Assembly (NCBI GenBank): GCA_009667805.1
Contig: CM019070.1
Location: 55,785,735 to 55,849,734, forward strand
DNA: 64,000 nt
From: Leptobrachium leishanense
Lineage: Eukaryota; Chordata; Amphibia; Anura; Megophryidae
Reading direction: 5' to 3'
A program made the translations under genes and the position numbers. The notes below the pieces were generated by a model. The model was given only the letters and a program-made list of their open reading frames with translations, was not told the origin of the DNA and ran no database searches. Shown one piece after another: positions 22,803-33,959 of this stretch; position 1 is the stretch's first letter; each line of letters starts with the position of its first letter.

Positions 22803-23251
22803 GGCTATGGTCAGATGAGCGCATTTTCTACGGACTGTGCGTCCGTGCAGTACGGACGTACTTACTGACTGACGACAAGGTAGTGGCCACACAGTCATTT
22901 CTTTTCACTGATGTATTTTTTGACTGATGTAGCAGGGAAAATAAATTACAATGAAAGTACATTCTGTCCTTCAAAAATGCTGGACGTATAAATGCAGTCC
23001 GTCTGACCTTGTTGCATCACTCACACACAAAGCTATGCGGACGTTGTGGACGTGGCACACTCTGCACGTCCGTTCTAGCAGTATTACATTCTTGCCTAAC
23101 CTGCGTCCGTTTGCAGCGTCCGTCAGCCCCCGCACTTCTGTGCGGACGTACTTCGTGTGTGGGGCTCCATTTAACACAATTGTATGCTATCACGGACGTA
23201 CTTATGTGCGGGCAACACAGACGTTAACACTGCGTTCGTCTGACCCCAGCC
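22803..23251. mobile_element. 449-bp MITE (GGCTAGGGTCAGAC family), twin 2
   Basis: It has the same length, ends and TTA duplication (22800-22802, 23252-23254) as twin 1 and the same position within the array unit, 737 bp downstream. A few substitutions separate the twins. This fits duplication of a block already carrying the MITE. Confidence 0.88.
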
Positions 23252-23595
23252 TTACTGTATGATGATACTTGCTGGCCTGGCAGTCTTGTACCAAAGGCAC
23301 AATATCTGGGTGCACTGACGCCCATTACCAGATTCATATCTTTTTAATATAGGACCGCATGGTCCACCCCTGCATTCTTACACAATACCACAGAGGGGTT
23401 ACTGTATGATAGTACTTGCATGCCTGGCACTAAAGGCACAATATCTGGGTGCACTGCCACTGACGCTTGTATCAGATTCATATCCTCAGAGGGGTTACGG
23501 TGTGACGGCACTGTTGCCGACGCTAAAAGCCCAATTTTAAAGCACCTATTGTTACTTTCATCCAAAGCCTGCATAAGTTTCACAATAATTTAGCC

Positions 23596-24092
23596 AAAAA
23601 AATCACTAAACTTTTTCTGCGCGTCCTAAAATGTCTTTTCATACCGGCTGCCGCCCCAAACAGTTGTTTATGGATAGATTAAAGGAAAAGCATTTACTGT
23701 CATATGAAACGTCATTTTTTTTGTTTTTAAGTGTTTCTATACATCCTAGAAATCCGCCACTTCACGGGCAGGTTATGGGGACCTCCTAGGCACTATATGT
23801 GAAGGAATTTTTGGTTTTTATTTTTAACCCTTATTTCATGGAAAACTCACTGTCCCTTTAAAAACGTTTTTTTTTTACTTTTTGTCCTTGTTTCCTGTCC
23901 CCCAGGGCACTACCCAGACCCCCATATACCTTTTATGGCAAATATGTAGCATATATGCCCTCTTGGAGGGCACTCTAAAAAACCGAATTTTCAGCCCCAT
24001 TGACTTGCATGGGGTTCGGGTTCGGTCCCGAACAAATGGGAAGTTCGGGTTCGGGCTCGAACCGAACTCGGGGAGTGTTCGGCTCATCCCTA
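23596..24092 (+). repeat. hAT unique 3' noncoding segment and right end
   Basis: It contains CCGCCCCAAACAGTTGTTTA, GAAATCCGCCACTTCACGGG and CCCCCAGGGCACTACCC, then the TTCGG-rich right terminus. The same segment, without the terminus, recurs at 45163-45489. Confidence 0.8.
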
Positions 24093-25366
24093 ATTAAGAT
24101 ACATGTTTTCCAACATTGTGATTCAAAATAAAAATTAGAATTTAATATCGACTCTCGCAGCTCTACTTTTCTACTTAATTATCGGCTTTATCCATTCAAT
24201 TCAAATTTAGCAGTATGGTGATCTATGCAAAAGTTCCAAATTCTAAAATGTGTCGCTAAATGGATTCATAGAAAGAATTAGACTGAGATCTATTTCTAAA
24301 CATCATATATTTCTAGTAGACATGTTTAAATTTGCCAATCTGTATGACGCTGGCCGTAAATAAGCTCTTTCGGACATTCTAACGGTTAGCTTTTTTTTCT
24401 CTCGAATATTGGCTCCGTACAAATTACTTCAACTGAATCAGCCGATATTTGGAGAAACAAAATAGCTGATAGAATTAAATCGAGTCTTAAGTCTCTGAAC
24501 AGCTTGAATATACGGATAAGTAGACCGAAACACTGGTAGATAGATTGAAAGCTAAAGCTACCTTTGACAATCTCTGAAATCGTAAACCATAAAAATGGCT
24601 ACTTTTTAGAAACAATAATAACCGGAGGAGATACGGAAGCGAAAGTGACATGCGAGTCGCTAATGAGCCGGATGAAAAAATATATACCGTATATTCATTC
24701 ATAATAGGTCAGAGACATGAATGAAATAGAAAGCAGAAACATGATTCCTGTTGAGTAATGTGTTGAGATAAAGGGGGGCATCAAATTCTGGGACTATGGT
24801 TATTTTTTCCTTTTCTTTGCCTGCTATGTATATGTTTTGGTGATCAAAATTAGCTGTAATATAAAAATATCAAAGTGTGCTCTTTGTCTGCAACCTCCCG
24901 CTGCTTTCCTATTTATCTCTAACAAGCATGATTATTAGATATACAGTTCTCTCACAGCACTCTTATTAAGCAATATAGCTCACACGGTCTGTGAGATTAG
25001 ACCCTTCACTCTTTTTAGTTTACTTGTTTTAATCTTATTTATATTAGGCTCTAACTCATTTTACTGCCAGGAAGGAGAAATGTCTCTTTGATCGACAGTA
25101 ACCCCAATATTTCATGCCTTAATACTTATTAGACATCTGCCTGCTGTGGTTCATAAGTATGATAACACAGAGCGCCCAAGCACTGTGTGCAAATGGGTTT
25201 AGCACTAGTTTATATTAAATATTCTGATATAAGAATAACCTATAACAATTAGATATAACCCTAAAAAAATAATTCTCGGTTTAGGCAACCTATTTCGACT
25301 TTGAAGGTATACAACAAGTTCCAAAACAACTTGTGCTCCTCTCATGGTTATAGAACAAGAATGGAC
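24093..25366. other. Unassigned AT-rich intergenic DNA
   Basis: I see no supported gene or repeat end. The stretch 24830-25120 looks unique and could be conserved noncoding sequence, but I have no comparison. Confidence 0.4.
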
Positions 25367-25381
25367 CTCCTGGGTACAATG

Positions 25382-25694
25382 CAAAATAGAAAGCGCCGCG
25401 GTACACACAAGGAGGAGCCCCACCTCTAAATCCACGATATCCACGAGGTCACTGCTATAGTTGGACGCCGCCAGTCCAGGTGAGTAGCAATAAAGATGAA
25501 GAAGCAGGACCTCAAGTGAAAATGAAGTGATTTATTCGGGAACAGCAAACCCCATTAAACAAAAGTGGTGTGACGTTTCGACCCTATTAAGACCTTAGGG
25601 TCGAAACGTCACACCACTTTTGTTTAATGGGGCTTGCTGTTCCCGAATAAATCACTTCATTGTCACTTGAGGTCCTGCTTCTTCATCTTTATTG
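25382..25694 (-). mobile_element. Penelope-like retroelement fragment, folded as a palindrome
   Basis: The 313-bp insert is flanked by the 15-bp direct repeat CTCCTGGGTACAATG at 25367-25381 and 25695-25709. Its right two thirds form a long inverted repeat: arms of about 100 bp (AAGCAGGACCTCAAGTG ... GTGACGTTTCGACCCT) around a loop of about 11 bp. Each arm carries GGGTCGAAACGTC, the half-core typical of the hammerhead ribozymes in Penelope-like elements, next to an AATAAATCACTTCA segment. No ORF remains. The family assignment is inferred from these words and the flanking architecture. Confidence 0.6.
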
Positions 25695-25709
25695 CTCCTG
25701 GGTACAATG

Positions 25710-26588
25710 TCCTGTAACTACATTGAATTCTAAGCATCAATGCTGGTGTAATCCTGCCACTGCATTGAAATGCATGATATGAACCCATTCTTCTGCCACT
25801 TCAAGGACAGATATGGTGATGAGGGTGAGAGCGCCCAGTCTGGCAGCCTCCATTAGAGCATACTTCCAATCGGTCCGATCTTTGGTTGTATGGCTAATCT
25901 AATCACCTTTAAGCACCTATATCCTCTATAAAAAATAAAAAAAAAAGAGAATGGAGCTGTCAGTAGCTGGACACTAGCCTTGAGGTAGCGACTGTCCGTT
26001 TAGAAGTCAGTTTAGTTCATCTTTATTAATGAACTGTACTGCTGCTGAGCTGAGCTATCTAATACTTGTTTGTGGCAGAGGGACTTCAGTTGTCCTGAAT
26101 GCCGCAGATTGGGTTAGCACACCCTGCAGCTCTCCGACACCGCCTATGGTCCACCTACCTTCTCTGCAGCCAATTGCTGTCATTGGTTGCAGCAGGACTG
26201 CTTGAACTCATCATTACAGCCAATGATGTAAATTGGATGCAGGGAAGTGAGACGTGCCATGAAAATTACCAGGACGCTGCAGGTCGTGCTATGCCACCTT
26301 GCAGCATTCAGGCCGCCCGCTGCCAGGAAAACATAGCACATCCGGTCAACCCCAACAAGACAAAGTATCGGCAAGTGTGAGAAATACAGAAATATGTAGC
26401 AAGAACCTAACACCAGTCCTTAATGTGGTCAAGCTGAAATATGGTGCCAAGGGGCTAGACAAAAGAATAGTAAAAGGACAACAGAATCCAGAATAAACTA
26501 GTACAAGAAAGAAAGCTGAGTCATGGATATAGAAAGGGCAACAAAGTAAAGAGAGGCCGAGTCAAAAAGCCAAAGTAAGACTCTAAAG
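25710..26588. other. Unassigned intergenic DNA
   Basis: I see no supported gene. The 93-codon frame at 26099-26380 has no recognisable domain. Confidence 0.45.
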
Positions 26589-26721
26589 TAGGGATGTCAA
26601 GCTCTGACCCCCACATGTTTGTGGTCTACAATTCCCAGAATTCTTTGAAACACAGTAGATGGCCAATTCTTGTGAGTTGTATTTCAAAAACATCTGGAGG
26701 GCTGCAGTTTGACACACCTCC
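26589..26721. mobile_element. Short hAT-like MITE (TAGGGATGTCAA)
   Basis: The left end TAGGGATGTCAA and the right end TTTGACACACCTCC are roughly inverted. The interior has TGGTCTACAATTCCCAGAAT and CATCTGGAGGGCTGCAG, words usual in small vertebrate hAT-type MITEs. I could not find an exact 8-bp duplication. Confidence 0.45.
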
Positions 26722-27041
26722 GTTAGAGGGTCCGAGAACTGGAACCACAATAGGGCAGTAAATACTAGCAAGTACCAGTTATATATTGGTCATAGGTATC
26801 ATCTATTGACTTTTGTCATGTCTGTGCATCGGAACATGTTTAGGTATGATGTACGGAGTAACGCATTGGAACTCATGTCGGCTCCATTGTGCAGGGCACA
26901 TAGGGCGCTGTTAGAACAGTGTTCCGTATCATATCTACTGGGAGTGGATTCAGGGTTGGAGTCTTTACAGAGGTTTGAACTAGAAGTAATACATGGGAAA
27001 TGATGCATTGACAACAGAGACACAGGTAACGTGGGGAGTTG
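26722..27041. other. Unassigned intergenic DNA
   Basis: I see no supported gene or repeat end. Confidence 0.4.
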
Positions 27042-27715
27042 TTTTTTTTCTCAAAACTATTTTTATTGGTTTCAAGAATAATATAAATAGAAAACAACAT
27101 ACAATACAAACTTTTGTAAAAAAACATTCCCGTAACAAAGTCAGGGGCGTAGGCATGAGTAAGGTATAAAACAAAATAACCTTCGTAACAGGAAATGAAA
27201 GCAAAGACTGTGACCAATGGACAATGGGAATGGATGATCAAAGGAGAAGAATACGAAAACAAGACAAGAAAAAAAAACAGGAGGGGGAGGCCTGGGGAAG
27301 GTCAGTGCAATTATCGGATGACGGAGCGCAAAGAATCCCTAATGTACCATGGGGTGAGTGCGAGTGTGAGCTCAACCCTCTCTCGAAAGTCACGGGGGCA
27401 AGGTTGGGAGATAAAGACGCCATAGAGTGTAAAAACGATTCGAGACCCCATCATTGTTTTGCAATGCTTGTAACCAGGACATGTGAAACAAAAAGGTCAG
27501 CTTATCCAAAAATATTGACAAGGGTGCAGGCGTAGGGAGTTTCCAAACCTGGAGAAGAATCTTGCGGGACACTGCCGCCAGGAGGCGCAAAAAAAGGGCA
27601 TGAACGTTAACTGAGGGTGGGAGAATACTAAAGCACGCAAATTCCTTCATCATTGGGAAGGGGACGCCATAAGTAGAATTACAATGTTGCTGCAATTGGT
27701 CCCAGAATTGTGCAG
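27042..27715 (-). mobile_element. 5'-truncated L1-like LINE 3' end
   Basis: Read on the minus strand it ends in an AATAAAAATAG signal and a poly-A tail (the T run at 27042-27049). Upstream, the minus-strand frame at 27390-27695 has HALFLRLLAAVSRKILLQVW, FLDKLTFLFHMSWL and NRFYTLWRLYLPTLPP, which resemble the C-terminal end of L1-clade ORF2. Endonuclease and RT are lost to truncation. It is a different subfamily from the full-length L1 at 47695. Confidence 0.72.
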
Positions 27716-29230
27716 GTCAGTTGGTTTTAAGCAACAGAATATTTATCAGTTATCTCTGAGTTTTGAGACCAAGGTATTCAAAAACGCATTTTTCAAAACT
27801 CATCTAAAATTTAGGGCCTTGTGAATCACTCAACAAATCCTCAAATTTCATCTCACTCGACCCTGTCGTGGCCGGCATCTGAAGAGTCTATCATCTTTGC
27901 CCTGTGTTCAAAAATCATTGTATATTTGTGTAAATTTCTTCTAACGTTCAATAGAAACTTCACACCTCAAACACATTCAGCAGATATATCTGAAGAGCTG
28001 ATAATTGTAACCACTTAAGCTATGATCCGTGATTTTTTTCCCCAAGCCTCAGTATGAACTATTGTGAAATCACATGATATTTTGGATTTCTCTATCTGCA
28101 GGTTTATTTTGAATCTCACTCGATTGATTTCATTTGCAAAATGAATTTTCCGAAACATGAGTGTAAATATAGGAGCTATGCAAATCCGTCTAATCATCGA
28201 CAAATCATGTTGATGTGCCATGCTTCTCTCTCTAGCTGCATGAAATAATCAAGAGTCAATCACAACAAATTAAAAATATGTGAGAATAGACAGAAAAGAC
28301 TGCATATGCATTACTAGAAAAGAGAATTAAAGATGAGGAACATGAAAGAGTTTCAATAACGCTAAATGTCCATGGAATATCATTCGACACAAAGCTACAG
28401 GGGACTAGCTGAAAAGTAATAAATTTACATGATTCTGTCATAACAAATCCAATTTTGTCAGTCAGAATTAAACACGTAAGGTTCCTTTGCCATGTCTGCA
28501 TACTGTGTATGAGAAGCCCTAATGTGTGGGCAGCTGGAGAATAAAGTGATTCCAAGGTCGTGTGTTATTCTTGCTTGCAGTAATGAAAATAAAACTAGGT
28601 GCAAGAAACTAGTGTCGGCTTTAGCTAAATCACTTAACACTCAAATAAAGTGCACTGAAAACATTTATAATAATTCACTGGGGTCTCTCGTAACTAGCAG
28701 ATGGTTACTAGGAACAAATAGCCCCCAGTGCCCTTCGGCCAGCTCTGGGAGATTGTGTAGACATGATCTAGTGAAGGCCTCTTTCAGTCCTGTGGACTCC
28801 ATAAGATGCTAGCATTGGTTGAATGCCATGCAGAAGCCGGTAACTGTCTCTCGTATTGTTAGCATCTCTCAGATTTTGAAAAATTATTTAAGACATAAAA
28901 ATCGAAAAACAAAAATCTCTTGCTTCTGGTCCCATGGTGCAGAGGGCAGAGCGATCTGCTCACCTTCTCTCACCACAAGCAGGAGGAAACGTCCACTGGT
29001 CCCGAGGTCACACACTGCTTGTGCAGGGCATTGTAAGCCTTCATGGAGTCCTACAGACTTCAGAAGACAAAACCAACAGTTGTGTTGCCTGTATCTGTAT
29101 GTGGCTCTCTTCTGTTACAAGTCAAGCCACTAATATGCTCAAGCTCGGTCATTTAGAGCTGGCAATATGGATCCACTAATTAATGATGCGCCAATTTTAT
29201 CCGTTGTGAATCCCTAGTACTGACTGAGCC
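27716..29230. other. Unassigned intergenic DNA
   Basis: About 1.5 kb with no supported gene or repeat. Short open frames only. Confidence 0.45.
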
Positions 29231-29234
29231 TGAA

Positions 29235-29587
29235 TAGGGGTATATATTTGGTGGGCTTGGCATCCTGCAACATGCTCCTCATTGGCCTTCCCATCGTCGT
29301 ATTGCCCCATTGCAATCTGTAATGAATGCAGGTGCCAGGTTTATTTTTCTCACCAGACGCACCTTGCATACCTCCCTCCTCTGCCGGTCCCTCCAATGGC
29401 TTCCTGTACGTTCCAGGATACAGTTTAAAATACTGATGTGCACATTCAAATCGCTCAATAACTCATCTCCTCCCTACATTTCTTCATTACTCTACAAGCA
29501 CGTCCCATCCAGACAACTCCGGTCAGCAGGCGATCTCCTCCTGTTATCTGTCTACACGCACACGGCCAACTCTCGCCTCCAAGACTT
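29235..29587 (+). pseudogene. L2/CR1-type LINE C-terminal fragment (interrupted)
   Basis: The plus-strand frame carries NAGARFIFLTRRTLHTSLL, LQWLPVRSRIQFKILMCTFK and VPSRQLRSAGDLLLLS, then SRLQD. This is the same region as the minus-strand copy at 14902-15423. It is cut at 29588 by the T run of another retroelement inserted in the opposite direction. Its own tail reappears at about 30990-31136 (TCTAGATTGTAAGCTCCTAT ... GTTGGCGCTATATAAATGAT and AAT repeats). It is non-functional. Confidence 0.75.
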
Positions 29588-30900
29588 TTTTTTTTTCGAA
29601 TTTAAAGTTTTTTATTTTGCACACAAAAATGTCACATACTGACCAGCATAATAGGCCTCGCAGGGCCAAATAGGCATTGAAAGCACATAATGCATGGGGG
29701 GGGGGGTTTAGTAGGGAATAGAGCAAAATCTCAAATAGTGGAGGGAGAGGTGGGGAAAGGAAAGCAAAGAAAAAGAAAGAAAGAAAAGAAAAAAGAGAAA
29801 AAAACAAAAAGAATATTGCAAAACAAAAAGCGTCAGAGATCACTGCATGTTGCGAAGTAAAATCATGAACAAACATCGAAAAGCAAAAGAAAGTCTTAAT
29901 ATCCCCAGCCGGGGAGTGTCATCAGAGGTGGGTATGAGAGGACCCAAAAACATCAAAAGAAAATGAAAAACAGTCTCAGGTGTCCCATCAACCCATGTCT
30001 CTAAAAGGGAGTACTTGCTTGGCAGGTAGCTCGTCCCACGGAAGGCCAATTCGTGCTGCCCAGGCCACCTCAACATCGGGGGATTGAGGTGCCTCAGGGA
30101 TCTCCGCTTCAGCCTCCTTCGCTACAGGTACCACCGTTCCTCTGGCAAGGCGGACCTCATCTGGAGTGGGGGGATCCACCGTACACAGGTCACCGGGTGG
30201 TGCAAGAGCGGTTGGGGCCGCCCCGTAGGATGTCGCAGCCTCTTCCACTCTAACCGCTGGCTCACCAGAAGGCGTGATCTTGCCACCGCTTGGCCTCGGA
30301 TCCGCTCCTGGACTTGGAGGGTCAAGCAGCGGCACGGCCAATGGACCTGGTACATCAGGCTCTGGAAAAACTGAATCGTCGTCATCTGGTACAAGTATGT
30401 CCTCTTCCGGCATGTGCGGGTGGGAAGTCGATGTCGCCCCGCAGCTTCCCAGTATGGCCATCATCCGGCACCAGGTCCCCTTTGTGAGCGGGCTCAGGTC
30501 GTCCCCCTCCAACAGCACCAAACATGCCTCTAGGGCCTCAATCGCAGCCATTTTCACTGCAGTGGAGGGAGGGGAAGCGACCCGGCGCCCAAACTCACCA
30601 GTCCTCAGGCACCTGTCCCGATCAATCAGCGGGAGACAGGGGCCCTCTGCCTCCGTAGCTCCCCTCACGGTCCCAGAATGGGAGGCATCTACAGGTGGGC
30701 ACAGCAAGCGGGTAACCGGTGCCGAAGGGTAGGCCCCAAGATGGCCGCCGGCAACGACCTCCATTGAGCGAATCGCCCGGCACTCGGCTGTCTCAGGTCC
30801 GGTGGGGGGGCAGAACGGGTCCCGGACAATACACCTCGATGGCCAGCCACTCAGGGCTAGTAGCATAAATTCTTGGCGTCTATAAGGTGGCTTAAAGATC
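29588..30900 (-). mobile_element. Poly-A retroelement or retrocopy inserted in the L2 copy
   Basis: On the minus strand it ends with GCAAAATAAAAAACTTTAAA and a poly-A tail (the T run from 29587). The right (5') boundary near 30900 is uncertain because no target duplication was found. It is GC-rich in its coding part, unlike its surroundings. It could be a LINE of a family I do not recognise, an ORF1-only derivative, or a processed retrocopy. Confidence 0.6.
29988..30866 (-). CDS. Unidentified 292-codon ORF, proline-rich and acidic
   Basis: I do not recognise this protein. It is an uninterrupted 292-codon frame, one of the longest in the window. Residues about 105-142 form a plausible folded segment (MAAIEALEACLVLLEGDDL, LTKGTWCRMMAILG). 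The rest is rich in Pro, Ala, Glu and Asp (for example VPDDDDSVFPEPDVPGPLAV). No zinc knuckle, RT or endonuclease motif, membrane segment or signal peptide is visible. It lies inside a poly-A retroelement, so a structural gag- or ORF1-like role is one possibility and a captured or retrocopied host sequence is another. Its base composition differs sharply from the AT-rich flanks. The start shown is the first Met; the frame may extend further upstream. Confidence 0.4.
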   Translation of the reverse strand: MLLALSGWPSRCIVRDPFCPPTGPETAECRAIRSMEVVAGGHLGAYPSAPVTRLLCPPVDASHSGTVRGATEAEGPCLPLIDRDRCLRTGEFGRRVASPPSTAVKMAAIEALEACLVLLEGDDLSPLTKGTWCRMMAILGSCGATSTSHPHMPEEDILVPDDDDSVFPEPDVPGPLAVPLLDPPSPGADPRPSGGKITPSGEPAVRVEEAATSYGAAPTALAPPGDLCTVDPPTPDEVRLARGTVVPVAKEAEAEIPEAPQSPDVEVAWAARIGLPWDELPAKQVLPFRDMG

Positions 30901-30989
30901 CCTTAGAGAGAGGACGGGTCGGAGCTCCACTGGCACTCATGATCCTGCTATCTTGTAAAATTCCTCTAGTCTTCCTCAACCCCAATCCC

Positions 30990-31136
30990 TCTAGATTGTA
31001 AGCTCCTATGAGCAGGGCCCTCTACACCTGTTGTTTCCATCATATGTCTGATTATCTTGTTCCCTTTGGTTATTGTAAAGCACTGCGGAAACTGTTGGCG
31101 CTATATAAATGATGACAATAATAATAATAATAATCC
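30990..31136 (+). repeat. L2/CR1-type 3' tail of the interrupted copy
   Basis: TCTAGATTGTAAGCTCCTAT, GAGCAGGGCCCTC, TGTAAAGCACTGCGG and TGTTGGCGCTATATAAATGA are followed by an (AAT)n run. It probably completes the element that starts at 29235. Confidence 0.8.
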
Positions 31137-33959
31137 TAGGTAAAGGTCACTCTTCTTTCTGGAGCACCAGACAGAAGACACTTACTTTGTCCCCCCACTA
31201 CCAGAATGCCCTAAGGTCTTAATCACCGTGGGACAGCGTCATCATAAAACAGACAGACACTAACATAAACACGGACACTGGCAACTTGTTACCTCTTCCT
31301 AAATCCTTACCTGTGGCTGCTGGGATTCCAGGTACTCTTGCCCCTTCCTGGCACCAGTCCACTGGAATTCCTACTGTTCTTGTAGCTGAGTGTTATTTTT
31401 GCCCAGGTGTATTTAAAAACATCTCAGCATTTGACTTCAATTAGAAGCACCAAGCAACAGCAGTGAACCTATGGTGTATTTAGCTCTGATTTCTCAGTTA
31501 TCTCTTTGCCCTGTCGTGGTTCTATGTATCCCTCAGCACGCTGAATGTTCTCTACTGTCCTTACCACATACCAGACCCTGGCTTGCTCTCTGACCCCCCT
31601 TGTGTCTCCAGTCCTAGACTCCGGTTTTGTTTATCCATTATTACGTACTTCTGTAACCCTGATCACTGCTTGCCTGACTAATCAGAGAACCGGTCCTTGT
31701 AATGGCCGGGTTACTATATTATATATGGCGAATAGAGTTAATATGTTCAGAATCTGTCCTCTGAGTGTTGGGCATTTATATCAAGGTGACACAAGTAAAC
31801 ACAGGCATACACAACTACATACAAACAGTCCCTTTCCACCCTCCAGACTTCATGTTAGTCATCCAGAGCCCCCATTACTTCCTTTCCAACCATCCATGTT
31901 AGGTCCTTTCCATCCCAGATACACCACCAACCATCATATCAATCTCCTTCAATGTAAGACCCTCATGGCACATCCCTTCCTTGTCCCATACCGCAATTTC
32001 AGATCCTTATGGGAGTAAGGGGCTTACACCTTCCCACACCAATAGCAATGTCACAAAAAAACAAGTTAGAAACGTGTTTCATACTCATAAGTATCTTTGT
32101 TTTCTTATATGAGTTATATCCTATTGTTTTATAAGTTATTATACCGGTAAAAAAAATTATTACTAAACAGGGAAATTAAACCTGTTGGAGAAATTAAACT
32201 ATAATTAACAAATATAAAGAAAACCATGCCCTATGTTTGTGATTGATGGCTATATCAGTGCCACCGGCTCAACATTTATCTACGGAACCCTTAAATGTTT
32301 TGAATACAGATCGGCTGTTTCCCATTTTAATCCTCCTATAATTATGTTAAGAGGTTGAGTTATTCAGAGAGGTGAGCGGATATTTACAACTTAATATTAC
32401 CTCTGGCAATGCAGAAAGAAACACGAATATCCTGGGTATATTTGTACCCGACCTGGCATAACCCTTTTAAAACGTATCCTGAGCACAAAGCCATCCTTTA
32501 CCACGGATGATGGGTTAGCGCCATGTGTGAACTCTACCACAGCCATTAATACATATATAAAAATATGATAATAAATTCATTTCAAAATATCTACATTTGC
32601 AGGTTTTTGGCGAATGCTAAGCGTAGACAAAAATTATAACAAGCTAGAAACAAGACTCATATTATCCATGAAAGAATCCCTTAAATAAACACATATTCCA
32701 AACAGGTTATACATAAAGTGAGGAAAAAGATCATAAACGAAAAACCTAAATAAACGTAAATAAAGAAAACGTAGCAGAAATTGTAATTCGTGCGATAGAA
32801 CTTTGAGTGTCAAAAAAAATATCAGGAACTTGCATGAGAATATATATATATTTTTTTGTAATAAATCCCATTTCGGCTCCGTCTCTGTTCTCTGTAATGT
32901 CAGCTGTTAGTTGTGTTAGATTTTGTTAGTTTATACCTATTTCATTTTTATTAAAAGTTTTCATTCCACTTGTGCGCGCTCTCTAATATGTATTTTTGAC
33001 CTGAAGGTTCAGCCGTTTGTGACAAGATACTGTATTCTGGTCAGGTAGAAGTATATTCATTACCACGTAGAATATTGTGTTCATGGCTGCCTTCTGTAGC
33101 ACTCACATTTAAGAAAGTTATTGTTCGCGTTTCATATCTGCCTGTACTAAATTCTATATTGTAGTTTACTGCTAGCCTCAAATTGCTTTGTGTCCCATGA
33201 AATTGAGATCCAATTCAAAAAGGACAAGGAAGGATGGGCTATACTTATCCATATTTCTTTAACCCACTCACAGCCGGCAGAAGAGAACGTAAGTCATCAC
33301 ACCATTAAATACTCACCGCTAGCATTTTGTGCTGCAAAAAAATAGGAATTGTTTTTTTTCTTGAAATATTTATTTAGCTGAGGTGCAAAAAAAGGAAAAA
33401 TGTGTCGGTTGGACTCTGGCCATTACTGAATACTAAAAGCAAAGCATTGATACTGGGGCTGGGGGAAATAAAAAGAGTACAGTTTTGTCCTTGGGTGAAC
33501 TTCTTCGAACAAGGAACCACGTTTTGCCTCTTCGCGGCGTCTCCTCTGAGACTTTCTACCTGTAAGAGAGAATTATTTTATGGTGTTCAAGAAATTACAG
33601 GAAAAAAATTACGGGAATTACATTCATAATTCTGTGTGAAACTAGACACGGTGTGTGTGTAATTTTGAATGGTTTAGAGGAAAAAGTAAAACAGGAAAAG
33701 AGATAGTGTAATGGATACAGTAGCAGAAAGAGATACGTGTTAAACCAGCTGTTTTCTGAACAAAAAGGGAATCCTAGCATAGGCCAACCAGTCCTCGGCC
33801 TAGGGTGACAGTTGACATTGGTCAGCTGAGTGAAAGATCTGTTAGAGGGGGAAACGTAAAAAATATATATATTGGTCTCAGTGGTCAAGTCCTGGGGAAA
33901 AAAGTGAAGGCACTCACACAAGATTTCAACTACTCCATCACATTTTTGCATTCCTAGGG
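31137..33959. other. Unassigned AT-rich intergenic DNA
   Basis: About 2.8 kb without a supported gene or element end. The 157-codon frame at 31545-32018 has no recognisable domain. 32100-33300 is very AT-rich. Confidence 0.45.

Larger units (their letters stand above)
21735..23560 (+). repeat. hAT right subterminal array (about 145-bp units)
   Basis: At least six units share CTCTTCCACAATACCACAGA, GGGGTTACTGTATGATGATA, GGCACAATATCTGGGTGCAC and GACGCCCATTA. Two units carry an inserted MITE at the same position. The array ends around 23560, before the unique 3' segment. Confidence 0.85.
15561..24092 (+). mobile_element. 8.5-kb hAT transposon with broken transposase
   Basis: The ends are TAGGGATGAGCTGTTCGG on the left and, read inverted on the right, TAGGGATGAGCCGAACAC. 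Both are followed by TTCGGGTTCGG-type subterminal words. The plus strand holds a BED-finger hAT transposase pseudogene (18451-21721). Tandem arrays lie between the left end and the gene, and between the gene and the right end. A 1.43-kb internal duplication and two twin MITE insertions add length. The 8-bp flanks (GATTAATT and ATTAAGAT) do not match, so no target duplication can be claimed. The 3' noncoding part recurs at 45163-45489. Confidence 0.85.

Noticed and set aside
15553..24100. An 8-bp target duplication around the 8.5-kb hAT element
   Set aside because: The flanks GATTAATT and ATTAAGAT share ATTAA only at different offsets, so I do not claim a duplication.
29988..30866. Reading the 292-codon ORF as a retroviral gag
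   Set aside because: There is no zinc knuckle, no adjacent protease or RT, and no LTRs; the insert has a poly-A tail instead.
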